Of a stretch of DNA of 64,000 nt, positions 26,373 through 35,381 are shown one piece after another. The stretch is from assembly GCF_016863095.1 (NCBI RefSeq), contig NZ_BOOF01000031.1, positions 100,770-164,769 of the forward strand, in the 5' to 3' direction. The position numbers and the translations under genes are program-made. The notes under the pieces are model-generated. The model saw nothing but the letters and a program-made list of their open reading frames with translations. It was not told where the DNA came from and made no database searches. The DNA is from Microbispora siamensis (GTDB taxonomy: Bacteria; Actinomycetota; Actinomycetes; Streptosporangiales; Streptosporangiaceae). Within the stretch, counting starts at the first letter, position 1. Each line of letters starts with the position of its first letter.

Positions 26373-28760
26373 ATGACGGGCACGGACTTCAGCGAGTGGC
26401 TTCGCGGCCGTTCCGACGAGCGACTGCGGGCGCTCGTGGCGGCGCGGCCCGAACTCGTGACGCCCGTCCCCGCGCACATCGACGGTCTGGCCGCCCGCGC
26501 CTGCAGCCCTTCGGCCATCGGCCGGGCGCTCGACCGGCTCGACCGGTTCTCGCTCGCCGTGCTGGAGACGCTGGCCCTGCGGCCCGGCCCCGCCGATCGT
26601 GAGACGTTGCTGTCCCTGCTCCGCCGCGCCGTTCCCGATGATCGGGACGGCCAGGCGGTCGGGCCCGCCCTCGACGCCGCGCTCGACCTGCTGACCACCC
26701 GCGCCCTGGTCTACGGGACCGAGGACGCGCTGCTGCCCGCGCCGGGCGTGGCCGAGGCGCTCGAACCCCCGGCCGCCCTGGGGCCGCCGGCCGCCGAGGT
26801 GTTCCGCCACCATCCGCCGGAACGGCTCGACGTGCTCCTGCGCGACATCGACCCGGCGTACGAGGGCGGCGGCCGGACGGACGGTGAACGGCCGGACGGC
26901 GGACGGCCGGCCAGGGAGCGGCTCGCGGCGCTGCTGGCCGACACCGCGACGGTCGCCCGTCTCGTCGGCGAGGTGTCCCCGCAGGCGAGGGCGGCCCTCG
27001 ACGAACTCGTGTGGGGCCCGGCCAGCGGACGGCTGCCGAACGCCCGCCGCGAGGTGGACGCGGCGAGCGCCCAGTCGCCCATCGAGCAACTGCTGGCCCG
27101 CGGGCTGCTCGGCGCGACCGGGGAGGAGACCGTCGCGCTTCCCCGCGAGGTCGCCCTCGTGCTGCGCGACGGCCGCGTGCACCGCGACCTGTCCCCCGGC
27201 CCGCCCGCCCTGGAGGGGCCCGTACGCGACCAGGACCTGGCCGACCGCACGGCCGCTGGGCAGGCGTTCACGTTCGTGCGCACGGTCGAGGAGCTGTGCG
27301 AGGTGTGGAGTGTGGACCCGCCGGGCGTGCTGCGCGCGGGCGGCCTCGCCGTACGCGACCTCAGGCGGACGGCCCAGCTCCTCGACCTGCCGGAGTGGGC
27401 GGCGGGGCTGGTCGTCGAGGTCGCGCACGCGGCCGGGCTGGTCGCGGCGGGCGAGGGGGAATGGCTGCCGACGGGCGGCTACGACGGCTGGCGGATCAAG
27501 GCCACCGAGGACCGCTGGGCGGTGCTCGCCGACGCGTGGGCCGTGATGGAACGCGCCCCCGGGCTGATCGGCGAGCGGGACGATCGCGACCGCCCGCTGA
27601 ACGCCCTCCATCCCGATCTGCGCAGGCCGGGGGCCGCCCAGACGCGGGCGCGCACGCTCGCCGTGCTGGAGTCGGCCCCGCCCGGCCTCGCGCCGACGCC
27701 CGAGTCCGTGCTGGCCCGGCTCGCCTGGGAGCAGCCCCGCCGCCGTCCCGCGCTGCGCGACCGGCTCGTACGCTTCGCGCTGCGCGAGGCCGAGCACATC
27801 GGGGTGACCGGGCTCGGCGTGCCGTCCTCACACGGCCGGGCCGTGGCCCGGGGCGACGGCGCGGCGGCCGGGCTGCTCGGCCCGCTGCTGCCCGAGGCGG
27901 TCGACCACGTGCTGCTGCAGGCCGACCTCACGGCCGTGGCGCCGGGCCCGCTGACCACCGAACTCGGCCGCAGGCTCGCGCTCATGGCCGACGTGGAGAG
28001 CAAGGGCGGGGCGACGGTGTACCGCTTCTCCGAGCAGTCGGTCCGCCGGGCGCTCGACGCGGGGCATTCGGCCGACGACCTGCTCGCCGTGCTGGAACGC
28101 CACTCGGCGACCCCGGTCCCGCAGCCGCTGAGGTATCTGGTCACCGATGTCGCCCGCCGCCACGGGCGGATCCGGGTCGGCTCGGCGTCGGCCTACGTCC
28201 GGTGTGACGACCCGGCCCTGCTCGACGAGGTGCTCGCCGACAAGCGGGCCCACCTGCTGCGGTTTCGGCGGCTCGCGCCGACCGTGCTGGCTTCCAAGAC
28301 GTCCCGGGCCGCGCTGGTCGACTCGCTGCGGGCGATGGGGTACGCGCCGGTGGCCGAGTCGCTGGAGGGCGACGTGGTCGTCGCGCGGGCCGACGCCCGG
28401 CGGACCGAGGGACAGCTCACCGCCCGGGTGTCGGCGAGCACCGCGCCCGACCCCGAGGTGGTCGCCGCGGCCGTGCGGGCGATGCGGGCGGGGGACGACC
28501 GGCGGCGGCCCGTGGAGGCGCCGGAGGGCCAGGTGCCCCGCTCCCCCGCGACCGCCACGATCAGCGCGCTCCAGGAGGCCATCCGGCAGGGGTCGCGGGT
28601 GTGGATCGGCTACCTCGACTCCCAGGGTCACGCCACCAGCCGCATCCTCGAACCGGCCCGTATGGAGGGCGGCTACCTCACCGCGTACGACGAGACCCGG
28701 GCGACGGTCCACCGCTTCGCCCTGCACCGCATCACCGGCATCGCCGAGATCGGCCGATGA
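26373..28760 (+). CDS. Helicase-associated (XPB/Ssl2 partner) protein with WYL-like C-terminus
   Basis: The protein has about 795 residues. Its N-terminal two thirds carries winged-helix-like segments (SPSAIGRALDRLDRFSLAVLETLAL) and the actinobacterial helicase-associated domain, including PEAVDHVLLQADLTAVAPGPL. The C-terminal 70 residues form a WYL-like domain (SRVWIGYLDSQGHATSRILEPARMEGGYLTAYDE). No helicase motifs are present, so it is a likely partner or regulator of the XPB helicase encoded downstream. ATG 26364 lies inside TACCAT, so I chose 26373, 6 bases after that -10. Confidence 0.8.
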   Translation: MTGTDFSEWLRGRSDERLRALVAARPELVTPVPAHIDGLAARACSPSAIGRALDRLDRFSLAVLETLALRPGPADRETLLSLLRRAVPDDRDGQAVGPALDAALDLLTTRALVYGTEDALLPAPGVAEALEPPAALGPPAAEVFRHHPPERLDVLLRDIDPAYEGGGRTDGERPDGGRPARERLAALLADTATVARLVGEVSPQARAALDELVWGPASGRLPNARREVDAASAQSPIEQLLARGLLGATGEETVALPREVALVLRDGRVHRDLSPGPPALEGPVRDQDLADRTAAGQAFTFVRTVEELCEVWSVDPPGVLRAGGLAVRDLRRTAQLLDLPEWAAGLVVEVAHAAGLVAAGEGEWLPTGGYDGWRIKATEDRWAVLADAWAVMERAPGLIGERDDRDRPLNALHPDLRRPGAAQTRARTLAVLESAPPGLAPTPESVLARLAWEQPRRRPALRDRLVRFALREAEHIGVTGLGVPSSHGRAVARGDGAAAGLLGPLLPEAVDHVLLQADLTAVAPGPLTTELGRRLALMADVESKGGATVYRFSEQSVRRALDAGHSADDLLAVLERHSATPVPQPLRYLVTDVARRHGRIRVGSASAYVRCDDPALLDEVLADKRAHLLRFRRLAPTVLASKTSRAALVDSLRAMGYAPVAESLEGDVVVARADARRTEGQLTARVSASTAPDPEVVAAAVRAMRAGDDRRRPVEAPEGQVPRSPATATISALQEAIRQGSRVWIGYLDSQGHATSRILEPARMEGGYLTAYDETRATVHRFALHRITGIAEIGR

Positions 28761-28807
28761 CTCATCCGTGGTAAACCTTGAGGTCCCCCGTAGTAAAGGA
28801 TTTCAGG

Positions 28808-29359
28808 GTGACGACTCCAGAGCAGCCGGGGCAGGGACCCCAGGATTGGCAGACCCCCCCGTCCAACCCCTATGGGCCGCCGTCCGGTGCCAACCCCTAC
28901 GGCCAGCAGCAGTACGGGCCGTACGGCCCGCCGCCGGGACCCGACCCCAACCAGCAGTACGGGCAATACGGTCAGCACGGCCAGGCGGGGCAGTACGGAC
29001 AGCCGGGGCAGTACGGGCAGCCGGGGCAGTACGGGCAGCCGGGGCCGAATCCGTACCAGCAGCAGTACGGCTACTACCCGCCCGGCGGTTATCCGCCCAG
29101 GCAGGAGGGCCCGCGCACGCACGCGATCGTGGCCCTCGTCATCAGCCTCGTGCTGGCGTTGAGCTGCTACATCTCCCTGGGCGGCATCACCGGGGCGATC
29201 CTGTCCGGGATCGCGCTCAGCAAGGTGGACACCCAGCCGGACCAGTCCCGCAAGCTGCTGAAGTGGACGTGGATCGCCATCGGCATCAACGTCGTCCTGT
29301 TCGTGGCCGGGATCGGCGTGGTCATCTGGGCCGGGGTCAACGGCTACCTCGACGACTGA
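28808..29359 (+). CDS. DUF4190 membrane protein with Gln/Gly/Tyr/Pro-rich repeats
   Basis: The 183-residue protein has a disordered N-terminal 100 residues rich in PYG, QQYG and GQYGQP. Two TM helices follow (IVALVISLVLALSCYISLGGITGAILSGIAL and WIAIGINVVLFVAGIGVVIWAG) as in DUF4190 proteins. GTG 28808 has AAAGGA upstream. The low-complexity region could bind partners or phase-separate at the membrane; that is inference. It lies between the helicase-associated gene and XPB, all on the plus strand. Confidence 0.75.
   Translation: MTTPEQPGQGPQDWQTPPSNPYGPPSGANPYGQQQYGPYGPPPGPDPNQQYGQYGQHGQAGQYGQPGQYGQPGQYGQPGPNPYQQQYGYYPPGGYPPRQEGPRTHAIVALVISLVLALSCYISLGGITGAILSGIALSKVDTQPDQSRKLLKWTWIAIGINVVLFVAGIGVVIWAGVNGYLDD
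28991..29044 (+). repeat. Three 18-bp tandem repeats coding for QYGQPG
   Basis: Units CAGTACGG(A/G)CAGCCGGGG occur three times in frame, preceded by diverged copies from about 28940. Copy number may vary between strains by slippage. Confidence 0.85.
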
Positions 29360-29431
29360 TTCCCGCGACTGGGACTGATTCGGCCCGGCCTCGTGTTTGA
29401 TATGCGGTAGCCGTACGAGGGGGAGCAGGCA

Positions 29432-31087
29432 TTGAGTGACGGGCCGCTGATCGTCCAGTCCGACAAGACGCTGCTGCTGGAGGTCGACCACCCCAGGGCG
29501 GACGAGTGCCGCAAGGCCATCGCGCCGTTCGCCGAACTCGAACGCGCCCCCGAGCACGTCCACACCTACCGGGTCACCCCGCTCGCGCTGTGGAACGCCC
29601 GGGCCGCCGGGCACGACGCCGAGCAGGTGGTCGACGCGCTGATCGGCTTCAGCCGCTATCCCGTGCCGCACGCGCTGCTCGTGGACGTCGCCGACACCAT
29701 GGCGCGGTACGGCAGGCTGCGGCTGGAGAAGCACCCCATCCACGGCCTGGTGCTCACCAGCACCGACCGCGCCGTGCTGGAGGAGGTGCTGCGCTCCAAG
29801 AAGATCCAGCCGCTGGTCGGGGAGCGCTTCGGCGCCGACATCGTGGCCGTGCACCCCTCGGAGCGCGGCAACATCAAGCAGACGCTGCTCAAGCTCGGCT
29901 GGCCGGCCGAGGACCTGGCCGGATACGTCGACGGCGAGCACCACCCCATCGACCTGCGCGAGGACGGCTGGTCGCTGCGGCCGTACCAGAAGGAGGCGGC
30001 CGACGCGTTCTGGCACGGCGGCTCCGGCGTCGTGGTGCTGCCGTGCGGCGCGGGCAAGACGATCGTCGGCGCGGCGGCGATGGCGCACGCCCGGGCGACC
30101 ACGCTGATCCTGGTCACCAACACGGTCTCGGCCCACCAGTGGAAGCAGGAGCTGCTCAGGCGCACCTCGCTGACCGAGGACGAGATCGGCGAGTACACCG
30201 GCACCAAGAAGGAGATCCGCCCGGTCACGATCGCCACCTACCAGGTCATGACGACCCGGCGGCAGGGCACCTATCGGCACCTCGAGCTGTTCGACGCCCG
30301 CGACTGGGGGCTCGTCGTCTACGACGAGGTCCACCTGCTGCCCGCGCCGATCTTCCGGATGACCGCGGACCTGCAGGCCCGCCGGCGCATCGGCCTCACC
30401 GCCACGCTCGTACGCGAGGACGGCCGGGAGGGCGACGTCTTCTCGCTCATCGGGCCGAAGCGGTACGACGCGCCCTGGAAGGAGATGGAGAACCAGGGCT
30501 ACATCGCCCCCGCCGAGTGCGTCGAGGTGCGGGTGACGCTGAGCGACGACGAGCGGCTGGCCTACGCCATGGCCGAGAGCGACGAGCGCTACCGGTTCTG
30601 CTCGACCACCCCCGCCAAGACGAGGGTGACCGAGGCCCTGGTGCGGCGGCACGCGGACGAGCAGGTGCTGGTCATCGGGCAGTACATCGACCAGCTCGAC
30701 GAGCTGGGCGAGCACCTGAACGCGCCGGTCATCAAGGGCGAGACCAAGGTCAAGGAGCGCGAGCGCCTGTTCCAGGCGTTCCGCGACAAGGAGATCCGGG
30801 TGCTGGTGGTCTCGAAGGTCGCCAACTTCTCCATCGACCTGCCCGAGGCGGCGGTGGCGATCCAGGTCTCCGGCACGTTCGGCTCGCGCCAGGAGGAGGC
30901 CCAGCGGCTCGGCCGGGTGCTGCGCCCCAAGGCGGACGGCGGCGGCGCGCGGTTCTACTCGGTGGTCAGCCGCGACACGGTCGACCAGGAGTTCGCCGCG
31001 CACCGGCAGCGGTTCCTCGCCGAGCAGGGGTACGCCTACCACATCATCGACGCCGACGACGTGGGCGAGGAGGACCCGGCGCGCTGA
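29432..31087 (+). CDS. Bacterial XPB-type DNA repair helicase (3'-5')
   Basis: The 551-residue SF2 helicase has an N-terminal damage-recognition-like domain (about 1-170) and then RPYQKEAADAFW, Walker A CGAGKT (about 204-209), DEVH (about 298-301), TATLVREDG with the XPB-specific RED motif (about 329-331), and motif VI QEEAQRLGRVLRPK. XPB unwinds DNA 3'-5' in nucleotide excision repair and transcription. Mycobacterial XPB has the same layout. The start is TTG 29432, preceded by AGGGGGAGCA. It is encoded with its putative helicase-associated partner. Confidence 0.92.
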   Translation: MSDGPLIVQSDKTLLLEVDHPRADECRKAIAPFAELERAPEHVHTYRVTPLALWNARAAGHDAEQVVDALIGFSRYPVPHALLVDVADTMARYGRLRLEKHPIHGLVLTSTDRAVLEEVLRSKKIQPLVGERFGADIVAVHPSERGNIKQTLLKLGWPAEDLAGYVDGEHHPIDLREDGWSLRPYQKEAADAFWHGGSGVVVLPCGAGKTIVGAAAMAHARATTLILVTNTVSAHQWKQELLRRTSLTEDEIGEYTGTKKEIRPVTIATYQVMTTRRQGTYRHLELFDARDWGLVVYDEVHLLPAPIFRMTADLQARRRIGLTATLVREDGREGDVFSLIGPKRYDAPWKEMENQGYIAPAECVEVRVTLSDDERLAYAMAESDERYRFCSTTPAKTRVTEALVRRHADEQVLVIGQYIDQLDELGEHLNAPVIKGETKVKERERLFQAFRDKEIRVLVVSKVANFSIDLPEAAVAIQVSGTFGSRQEEAQRLGRVLRPKADGGGARFYSVVSRDTVDQEFAAHRQRFLAEQGYAYHIIDADDVGEEDPAR

Positions 31088-31097
31088 CCTCCTCCGG

Positions 31098-31700
31098 TCA
31101 CGTACGGCGCCGGGCGCGGTAGGCGCTGGCCTTGGCCCGGTTCTGACAGGACAGATCGCAGAAGCGGCGCGAGGCGTTGCGCGTGGTGTCGAAGAAGACC
31201 AGGGAACACGACGCGGCCTGGCACGCGCCGAGCCGCGCCCCCTGGCCCACCCCGATGACCATGGCCAGCGCGGTGCCCATGTCGGCGGCCCAGGCGTCCA
31301 CGAGCGTCGCGCCCGGCCGGTGGAAGGCCAGCTGGAGCGGCTTTCCCGGGTCGCCGTACAGGGTGGGCACGGCGCCGTGCCGCGCCAGGAGGTCGTTGAG
31401 CCGTTCGGCCGCCTCGGGCAGGCGGTCCCCCGCGCCGTACAGCGGGCGCAGCTCGGCGGCGACCTCCGCGAGCCGATCGGCGTCGGCCGCCGTGAGCCCG
31501 CTCGGAGGGCGACCGGCGGCGGCGAGGCCCGCGTGGATCGCGGCGAGCCGTTCGCCGCCTGTCTGCGGCGGTGTGACAGGGCGTCCGTGCACCGACTCGG
31601 CGGCGAGGGCGTTCACCAGGAGGACGGCGAGTTCCACCCTGCTCCCGACATAACTGTCTATCTCGGATTGACCAGTGATGCGCCATGGCTCTATCGTCAC
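31098..31700 (-). CDS. CGNR zinc-finger / ABATE-domain regulator
   Basis: The 200-residue protein has an N-terminal stress-response ABATE-like domain (SRVELAVLLVNALAAE...) and a C-terminal CGNR-type zinc finger: LGACQAASCSLVFFDTTRNASRRFCDLSCQNRAKASAYR. Here the signature reads CQNR instead of CGNR. Such proteins are putative transcriptional regulators. It starts at GTG 31700, inside an inverted repeat shared with the divergent gene, which suggests autoregulation and control of that neighbour. Confidence 0.85.
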   Translation of the reverse strand: MTIEPWRITGQSEIDSYVGSRVELAVLLVNALAAESVHGRPVTPPQTGGERLAAIHAGLAAAGRPPSGLTAADADRLAEVAAELRPLYGAGDRLPEAAERLNDLLARHGAVPTLYGDPGKPLQLAFHRPGATLVDAWAADMGTALAMVIGVGQGARLGACQAASCSLVFFDTTRNASRRFCDLSCQNRAKASAYRARRRT

Positions 31701-31723
31701 TGTCGTAGCTTAACTAGACAGTG
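31698..31723. promoter_or_regulatory. Inverted repeat in the CGNR/SCO6745 divergent promoter
   Basis: CACTGTC (31698-31704) and GACAGTG (31717-31723) form 7-bp arms around an AT-rich 12-bp centre in a 34-bp divergent gap. It overlaps the GTG of the CGNR gene and is a candidate operator. Confidence 0.55.
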
Positions 31724-31734
31724 AGGTTTGAGGC

Positions 31735-32604
31735 ATGTCCGTACGCCTGGCCCGCACCATGTGGCATCAGATCGAGCCGGTCCACGCCACGCTCTACTTC
31801 AGCCCGGAGGCCTTCGAGGAGGCCGCCGCGCTCGGCTACGACGTCACGACGCGCTGGCCGAGCTACTTCGCCTGGCGCACCGCGCCGCTGGGCGCGGCGG
31901 GACCCGCCCTGGTGGCCGCCACCTACTACAGCTTCAGCCCGAGCATGATCGCCGAGCACGTGCCGGGCGTCTGGGAGACCGCGACGCCCGCACAGGTGCT
32001 GGAGGCGCGGCTGCGGGCGATGGACCGGACGTTGCGCGGGCTCCTCGGCGACCGGATCGACGACGGCGTCAAGGAGGCGGCCGAGCTGGCGATCAGGGCG
32101 GCGGAGAGCGTGGACGTCGCCCACCGGCCGCTCGCCGCGGCCAACCTCGACCTCCCCTGGGCGGAGGAACCGCACGTGGCGCTGTGGCAGGCGTACACGG
32201 TGCTGCGCGAGCACCGCGGCGACGGGCACCTGACGGCCCTGCACGCCGCCGGCCTGGACGCCTGCGAGGCCCTGGTCTCCTTCGCCGCCGTCGGGGCGGC
32301 CCCGGCCGAGAACTTCGCCGGCCGCGGCTGGAGCGACGAGGAATGGGCCGCCGCCCGCGACCGGCTCGCCGGACGCGGGCTGATCGACGGCGAGGGGACG
32401 GCCACCCCGGCGGGGCGGGCGCTGCGCGACCAGGTCGAGCGCATGACCGACGAGCTGGCGGCGGGCCCGTGGCGGGCGCTCGGCGAGGCGGGGGCCGAGC
32501 GGCTGGCCGAGCTCAACCTGCCGTTGCTCGGGGCCGTGTTCGAGGCGGGCCTGCTGCCCACCGTCACCACACTCGGCATCGGCAAGATCCAGGCCCCCGA
32601 GTGA
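31735..32604 (+). CDS. SCO6745-family protein
   Basis: The 289-residue soluble protein begins with RTMWHQIEPVHATLYFSPEAFEEAAALGYD, then WPSYFAWRTAPLGAAGPALVAATYYSFSP, the recognisable core of the actinobacterial SCO6745 family. A winged-helix-like C-terminal region follows (WAAARDRLAGRGLIDGEGTATPAGRALRDQVE). The function is unknown, and heme or small-ligand binding would be speculation. It is paired divergently with the CGNR regulator. Confidence 0.8.
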   Translation: MSVRLARTMWHQIEPVHATLYFSPEAFEEAAALGYDVTTRWPSYFAWRTAPLGAAGPALVAATYYSFSPSMIAEHVPGVWETATPAQVLEARLRAMDRTLRGLLGDRIDDGVKEAAELAIRAAESVDVAHRPLAAANLDLPWAEEPHVALWQAYTVLREHRGDGHLTALHAAGLDACEALVSFAAVGAAPAENFAGRGWSDEEWAAARDRLAGRGLIDGEGTATPAGRALRDQVERMTDELAAGPWRALGEAGAERLAELNLPLLGAVFEAGLLPTVTTLGIGKIQAPE

Positions 32605-32610
32605 TCCCTT

Positions 32611-32636
32611 CCGCCGGTCTTCGTCAGGACCGGCGG
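32611..32636 (+). terminator. Terminator after the SCO6745-family gene
   Basis: CCGCCGGTC (32611-32619) pairs with GACCGGCGG (32628-32636), 9-bp stem and 8-base loop, just downstream of the stop. Confidence 0.7.
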
Positions 32637-32949
32637 CGTCACTAGGTCCAGGAGATGCCCTTGGGCCTTGTCACCACATCACCCCCTCGCGCCTTACCCG
32701 TCCATGATGCAGTCGTGATGGCGGCAATACCCAGCAGACAAGGCGAATCACGCAATATGCGCATTTTTCGTCTTGCTCCTGGTTTCTCGCTGCCCGCTAC
32801 CTCGCCCTTGAGCACGCACGGCTCACATAAAGCGCCATATCGGGACAAATCACCCCACCACTGCATGTCGTTTCCCCGGCGGCCTGACCATGGAGCGCTC
32901 CATCGTCAGGTCGCCGGAAAGCTTTCCGTGCCGATCATCGGGGACGCGG
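32637..32949. other. Intergenic stretch without a supported gene
   Basis: About 310 bases of lower GC between two convergent genes. A 74-codon minus-strand frame (32642-32866) is present but has no family resemblance, odd codon use and no ribosome site that I can see. Nothing else is recognisable. Confidence 0.5.
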
Positions 32950-33330
32950 TCATTGGGCGGCCAGGCCGCCGACGAACAGCACCACGAGCGCGACGACCCA
33001 GGCCCCCACGGCGACGCCGTACAGGGACTCGCGCCTGGCGAGCCAGGCGACCCCAGTGGCGCACGCCGCGACCACCGCGACCATCACGGACAGCGCGATC
33101 ACCGAGGCGATCCGGTCCGCGCAGTCCGGCGACGGCCCCATGCTCGTCACGCAGAAGGCCTGCCTGCTCCAGTCGCCGAAGACCGCGAACCCCCACAGCG
33201 TGGCGAGCAGCAGGCTCGCCGCCGCCTGGATCGCCGGAGGAACCACGGTGCGCGTCACCCGGGTACAGATACCCGCCCCGGGAAACGGCGACACGCGAGA
33301 GAAATACCGTTTCGGCATTGCGGTGCCCAT
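32950..33330 (-). CDS. Small three-helix membrane protein
   Basis: The 126-residue protein MGTAMPKRYFSRVSPFPGAG... has three hydrophobic segments (VPPAIQAAASLLLATLWGFAVFG, IASVIALSVMVAVVAACATGVAWL, YGVAVGAWVVALVVLFVGGLAA). Between helices 1 and 2 is a loop carrying two Cys (CVTSMGPSPDC) that could form a disulphide outside the cell. ATG 33330 or 33318 are both possible. It is divergent from the HelD-like gene. No family recognised. Confidence 0.55.
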   Translation of the reverse strand: MGTAMPKRYFSRVSPFPGAGICTRVTRTVVPPAIQAAASLLLATLWGFAVFGDWSRQAFCVTSMGPSPDCADRIASVIALSVMVAVVAACATGVAWLARRESLYGVAVGAWVVALVVLFVGGLAAQ

Positions 33331-33395
33331 CGCTAAGCTCTTGTGCTTCCCGCTTCCACCAGTCCTGTCCCCGTCATGCCCGGAGGAGCTTCCGC

Positions 33396-35381
33396 ATGCC
33401 CGGAAATGTGCTCGAAGCCGAGCGCGCCCATCTCGCGGCCTCCCGCGCCGCGCTGCGAGCGATGCGTGAGCACGCGCAGTCGCTGTCGGCGGACGCCGCC
33501 GGCGACTGGGTGTCCCAGCAGGTCCTGCAGGGCCTGCTCGACCAGCGGGTGGCCGCACTGGCCGACCACCCCGACGCGCCGCTGTTCTTCGGCCGGTTGG
33601 ACCGCGCGGCCGGCGACGACCTGCCGAGCACGGTCTACGTCGGCCGCAGGCACGTCCACGACGAGAGCAGCCGGCCCCTCGTGATCGACTGGCGCGCCCC
33701 GATCTCGCGCGCCTTCTACCAGGCCAGTCCCGCCGACCCCATGGGGATCGCGCTGCGCCGCAGGTTCGGCTACCAGGGCGGCGACCTCACCGCGTACGAG
33801 GACGAACCGCTCGACGGCAGGGCGCTCGGGCAGAGCAGGCTGCTGACCGAGGAGATCGAGCGGCCCCGCACCGGCCCGATGCGCGACATCGTGGCGACCA
33901 TCCAGCCCGACCAGGACGAGATCGTCCGCGCCGACCTCGGCGTGACCGTCTGCGTGCAGGGCGCGCCGGGCACCGGCAAGACGGCCGTGGGCCTGCACCG
34001 CGCGGCCTACCTGCTGTTCACCCACCGGGAGAAGCTGTCGCGCTCCGGCGTGACGATCGTCGGGCCCAACCGGGCCTTCCTCTCCTACATCTCCTCGGTG
34101 CTGCCCGCGCTCGGCGAGGTGAAGGTCGACCAGACGACGGTGGCCGGCGTCCTGGGCGGCCACGCCCATCCCGAGGACCCCGCGGTGGCGGCCGTGAAGG
34201 GCGACGCCCGCATGGCCGAGGTCGTCAAGCGGGCGCTGTGGCTGCACGTCACCAAGCCGTCCGAAGGGGTGCTGTTCACCAAGGGCATCAACCGCTACCG
34301 GGTGGCCGATCACGAGGTGCGTGAGATCGTCGCCTCGCTGCGCGGCACGACGAGGTACGGCCCGGGCCGCGCCACCCTGGCCCAGCGGCTCGCCCACGCC
34401 GTGCTCGTGCAGATGGAACGGCGCGGCGAGTCGCCCGACGACCGCGTGCAGGACGCGGTGGCCCGGTCGAAGCCGGTCAAGGCCGTGCTGGACGCCGTCT
34501 GGCCGAAGCTCACCCCCGAGCAGGTGCTGTTCCGGCTGCTGTCGGACCCCGAGTTCCTGGCCAAGGCGGCCCGGTCCGACCTCTCCCCGGAGGAGCAGCA
34601 GCTCATCGTGTGGCGCAAGCCGTACAAGTCGCACCGGTCGGCCAAGTGGACGGCCGCCGACGCGGCGCTGCTGGACGAACTCGGCGACCTGATCGAGCGG
34701 ACGCCGTCGCAGGGACACCTCGTGGTGGACGAGGCGCAGGACCTGTCGGCGATGCAGTTGCGCGCGCTCGGACGCCGCTGCCGCACCGGCTCGGCGACCG
34801 TGCTCGGCGACCTCGCGCAGGGCACCACGCCCTGGTCGGCGCGTTCGTGGAAGACCGTGCTCGACCACCTCGGCCAGCCCTCGGGCGAGGTCACCGAGCT
34901 CACGCTCGGCTTCCGCGTGCCCCGCGAGGTCCTCGACTTCGCCGCGCGGCTGCTGCCCTCCGTGGCGCCGGATCTCGCCCCGCCGCGCTCGCTGCGTCCC
35001 GGCGCCGGCTCCCTGTCCGTACGCCGCGAGACCGACGTCGCCGCCGCCCTCCCCGAGGCCGTACGGCAGGCCCTCGCGCAGGAGGGCTCCATCGGCGTCA
35101 TCGCGGCCGACTCCGGCCTTCCCGCGCTCTCGGCGGCCCTGGAGGCCGCCGCGGTGCCGCACACGGTGCTCGGCCCCGACTCGACGGGCGACGACCGGGT
35201 GCTGCTGGTGCCGGCGACGCTCGCCAAGGGCCTGGAATACGACCACGTGATCGTCGCCGAGCCGGCCGCGATCGCGGAGGCCGAGGAGCGCGGCCTCGCC
35301 CGCCTCTACGTGGTCCTCACCCGGGCGGTAACGTCACTGACCGTCCTACACAGCCGCGACCTGCCCGAGGAACTGCGATGA
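33396..35381 (+). CDS. HelD-like UvrD/Rep-type ATPase (RNA polymerase recycling motor)
   Basis: The 661-residue SF1 ATPase has an N-terminal coiled-coil arm (EAERAHLAASRAALRAMREHAQ), then FGRLDRA...VYVGRRHVHDE and VIDWRAPISRAFYQA, typical of HelD. Walker A is GAPGTGKTAVGLHRAAYL (about 188-205), VVDEAQDLSAMQLRAL lies at about 443-458, and a C-terminal UvrD_C-like part is ATLAKGLEYDHVIV...RLYVVLTRA. HelD proteins free stalled RNA polymerase, and the actinomycete HelR branch gives rifamycin tolerance. Start ATG 33396 has GGAGGAG 7 bases upstream. It overlaps the next gene by 4 bases. Confidence 0.87.
   Translation: MPGNVLEAERAHLAASRAALRAMREHAQSLSADAAGDWVSQQVLQGLLDQRVAALADHPDAPLFFGRLDRAAGDDLPSTVYVGRRHVHDESSRPLVIDWRAPISRAFYQASPADPMGIALRRRFGYQGGDLTAYEDEPLDGRALGQSRLLTEEIERPRTGPMRDIVATIQPDQDEIVRADLGVTVCVQGAPGTGKTAVGLHRAAYLLFTHREKLSRSGVTIVGPNRAFLSYISSVLPALGEVKVDQTTVAGVLGGHAHPEDPAVAAVKGDARMAEVVKRALWLHVTKPSEGVLFTKGINRYRVADHEVREIVASLRGTTRYGPGRATLAQRLAHAVLVQMERRGESPDDRVQDAVARSKPVKAVLDAVWPKLTPEQVLFRLLSDPEFLAKAARSDLSPEEQQLIVWRKPYKSHRSAKWTAADAALLDELGDLIERTPSQGHLVVDEAQDLSAMQLRALGRRCRTGSATVLGDLAQGTTPWSARSWKTVLDHLGQPSGEVTELTLGFRVPREVLDFAARLLPSVAPDLAPPRSLRPGAGSLSVRRETDVAAALPEAVRQALAQEGSIGVIAADSGLPALSAALEAAAVPHTVLGPDSTGDDRVLLVPATLAKGLEYDHVIVAEPAAIAEAEERGLARLYVVLTRAVTSLTVLHSRDLPEELR

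Noticed and set aside
32642..32866. 74-codon minus-strand frame
   Set aside because: No ribosome site, no resemblance, non-typical codon use.
33331..33395. Rifamycin-associated element before the HelD-like gene
   Set aside because: I looked for the 19-bp inverted repeat described for rifamycin-induced genes and found none in the upstream sequence.
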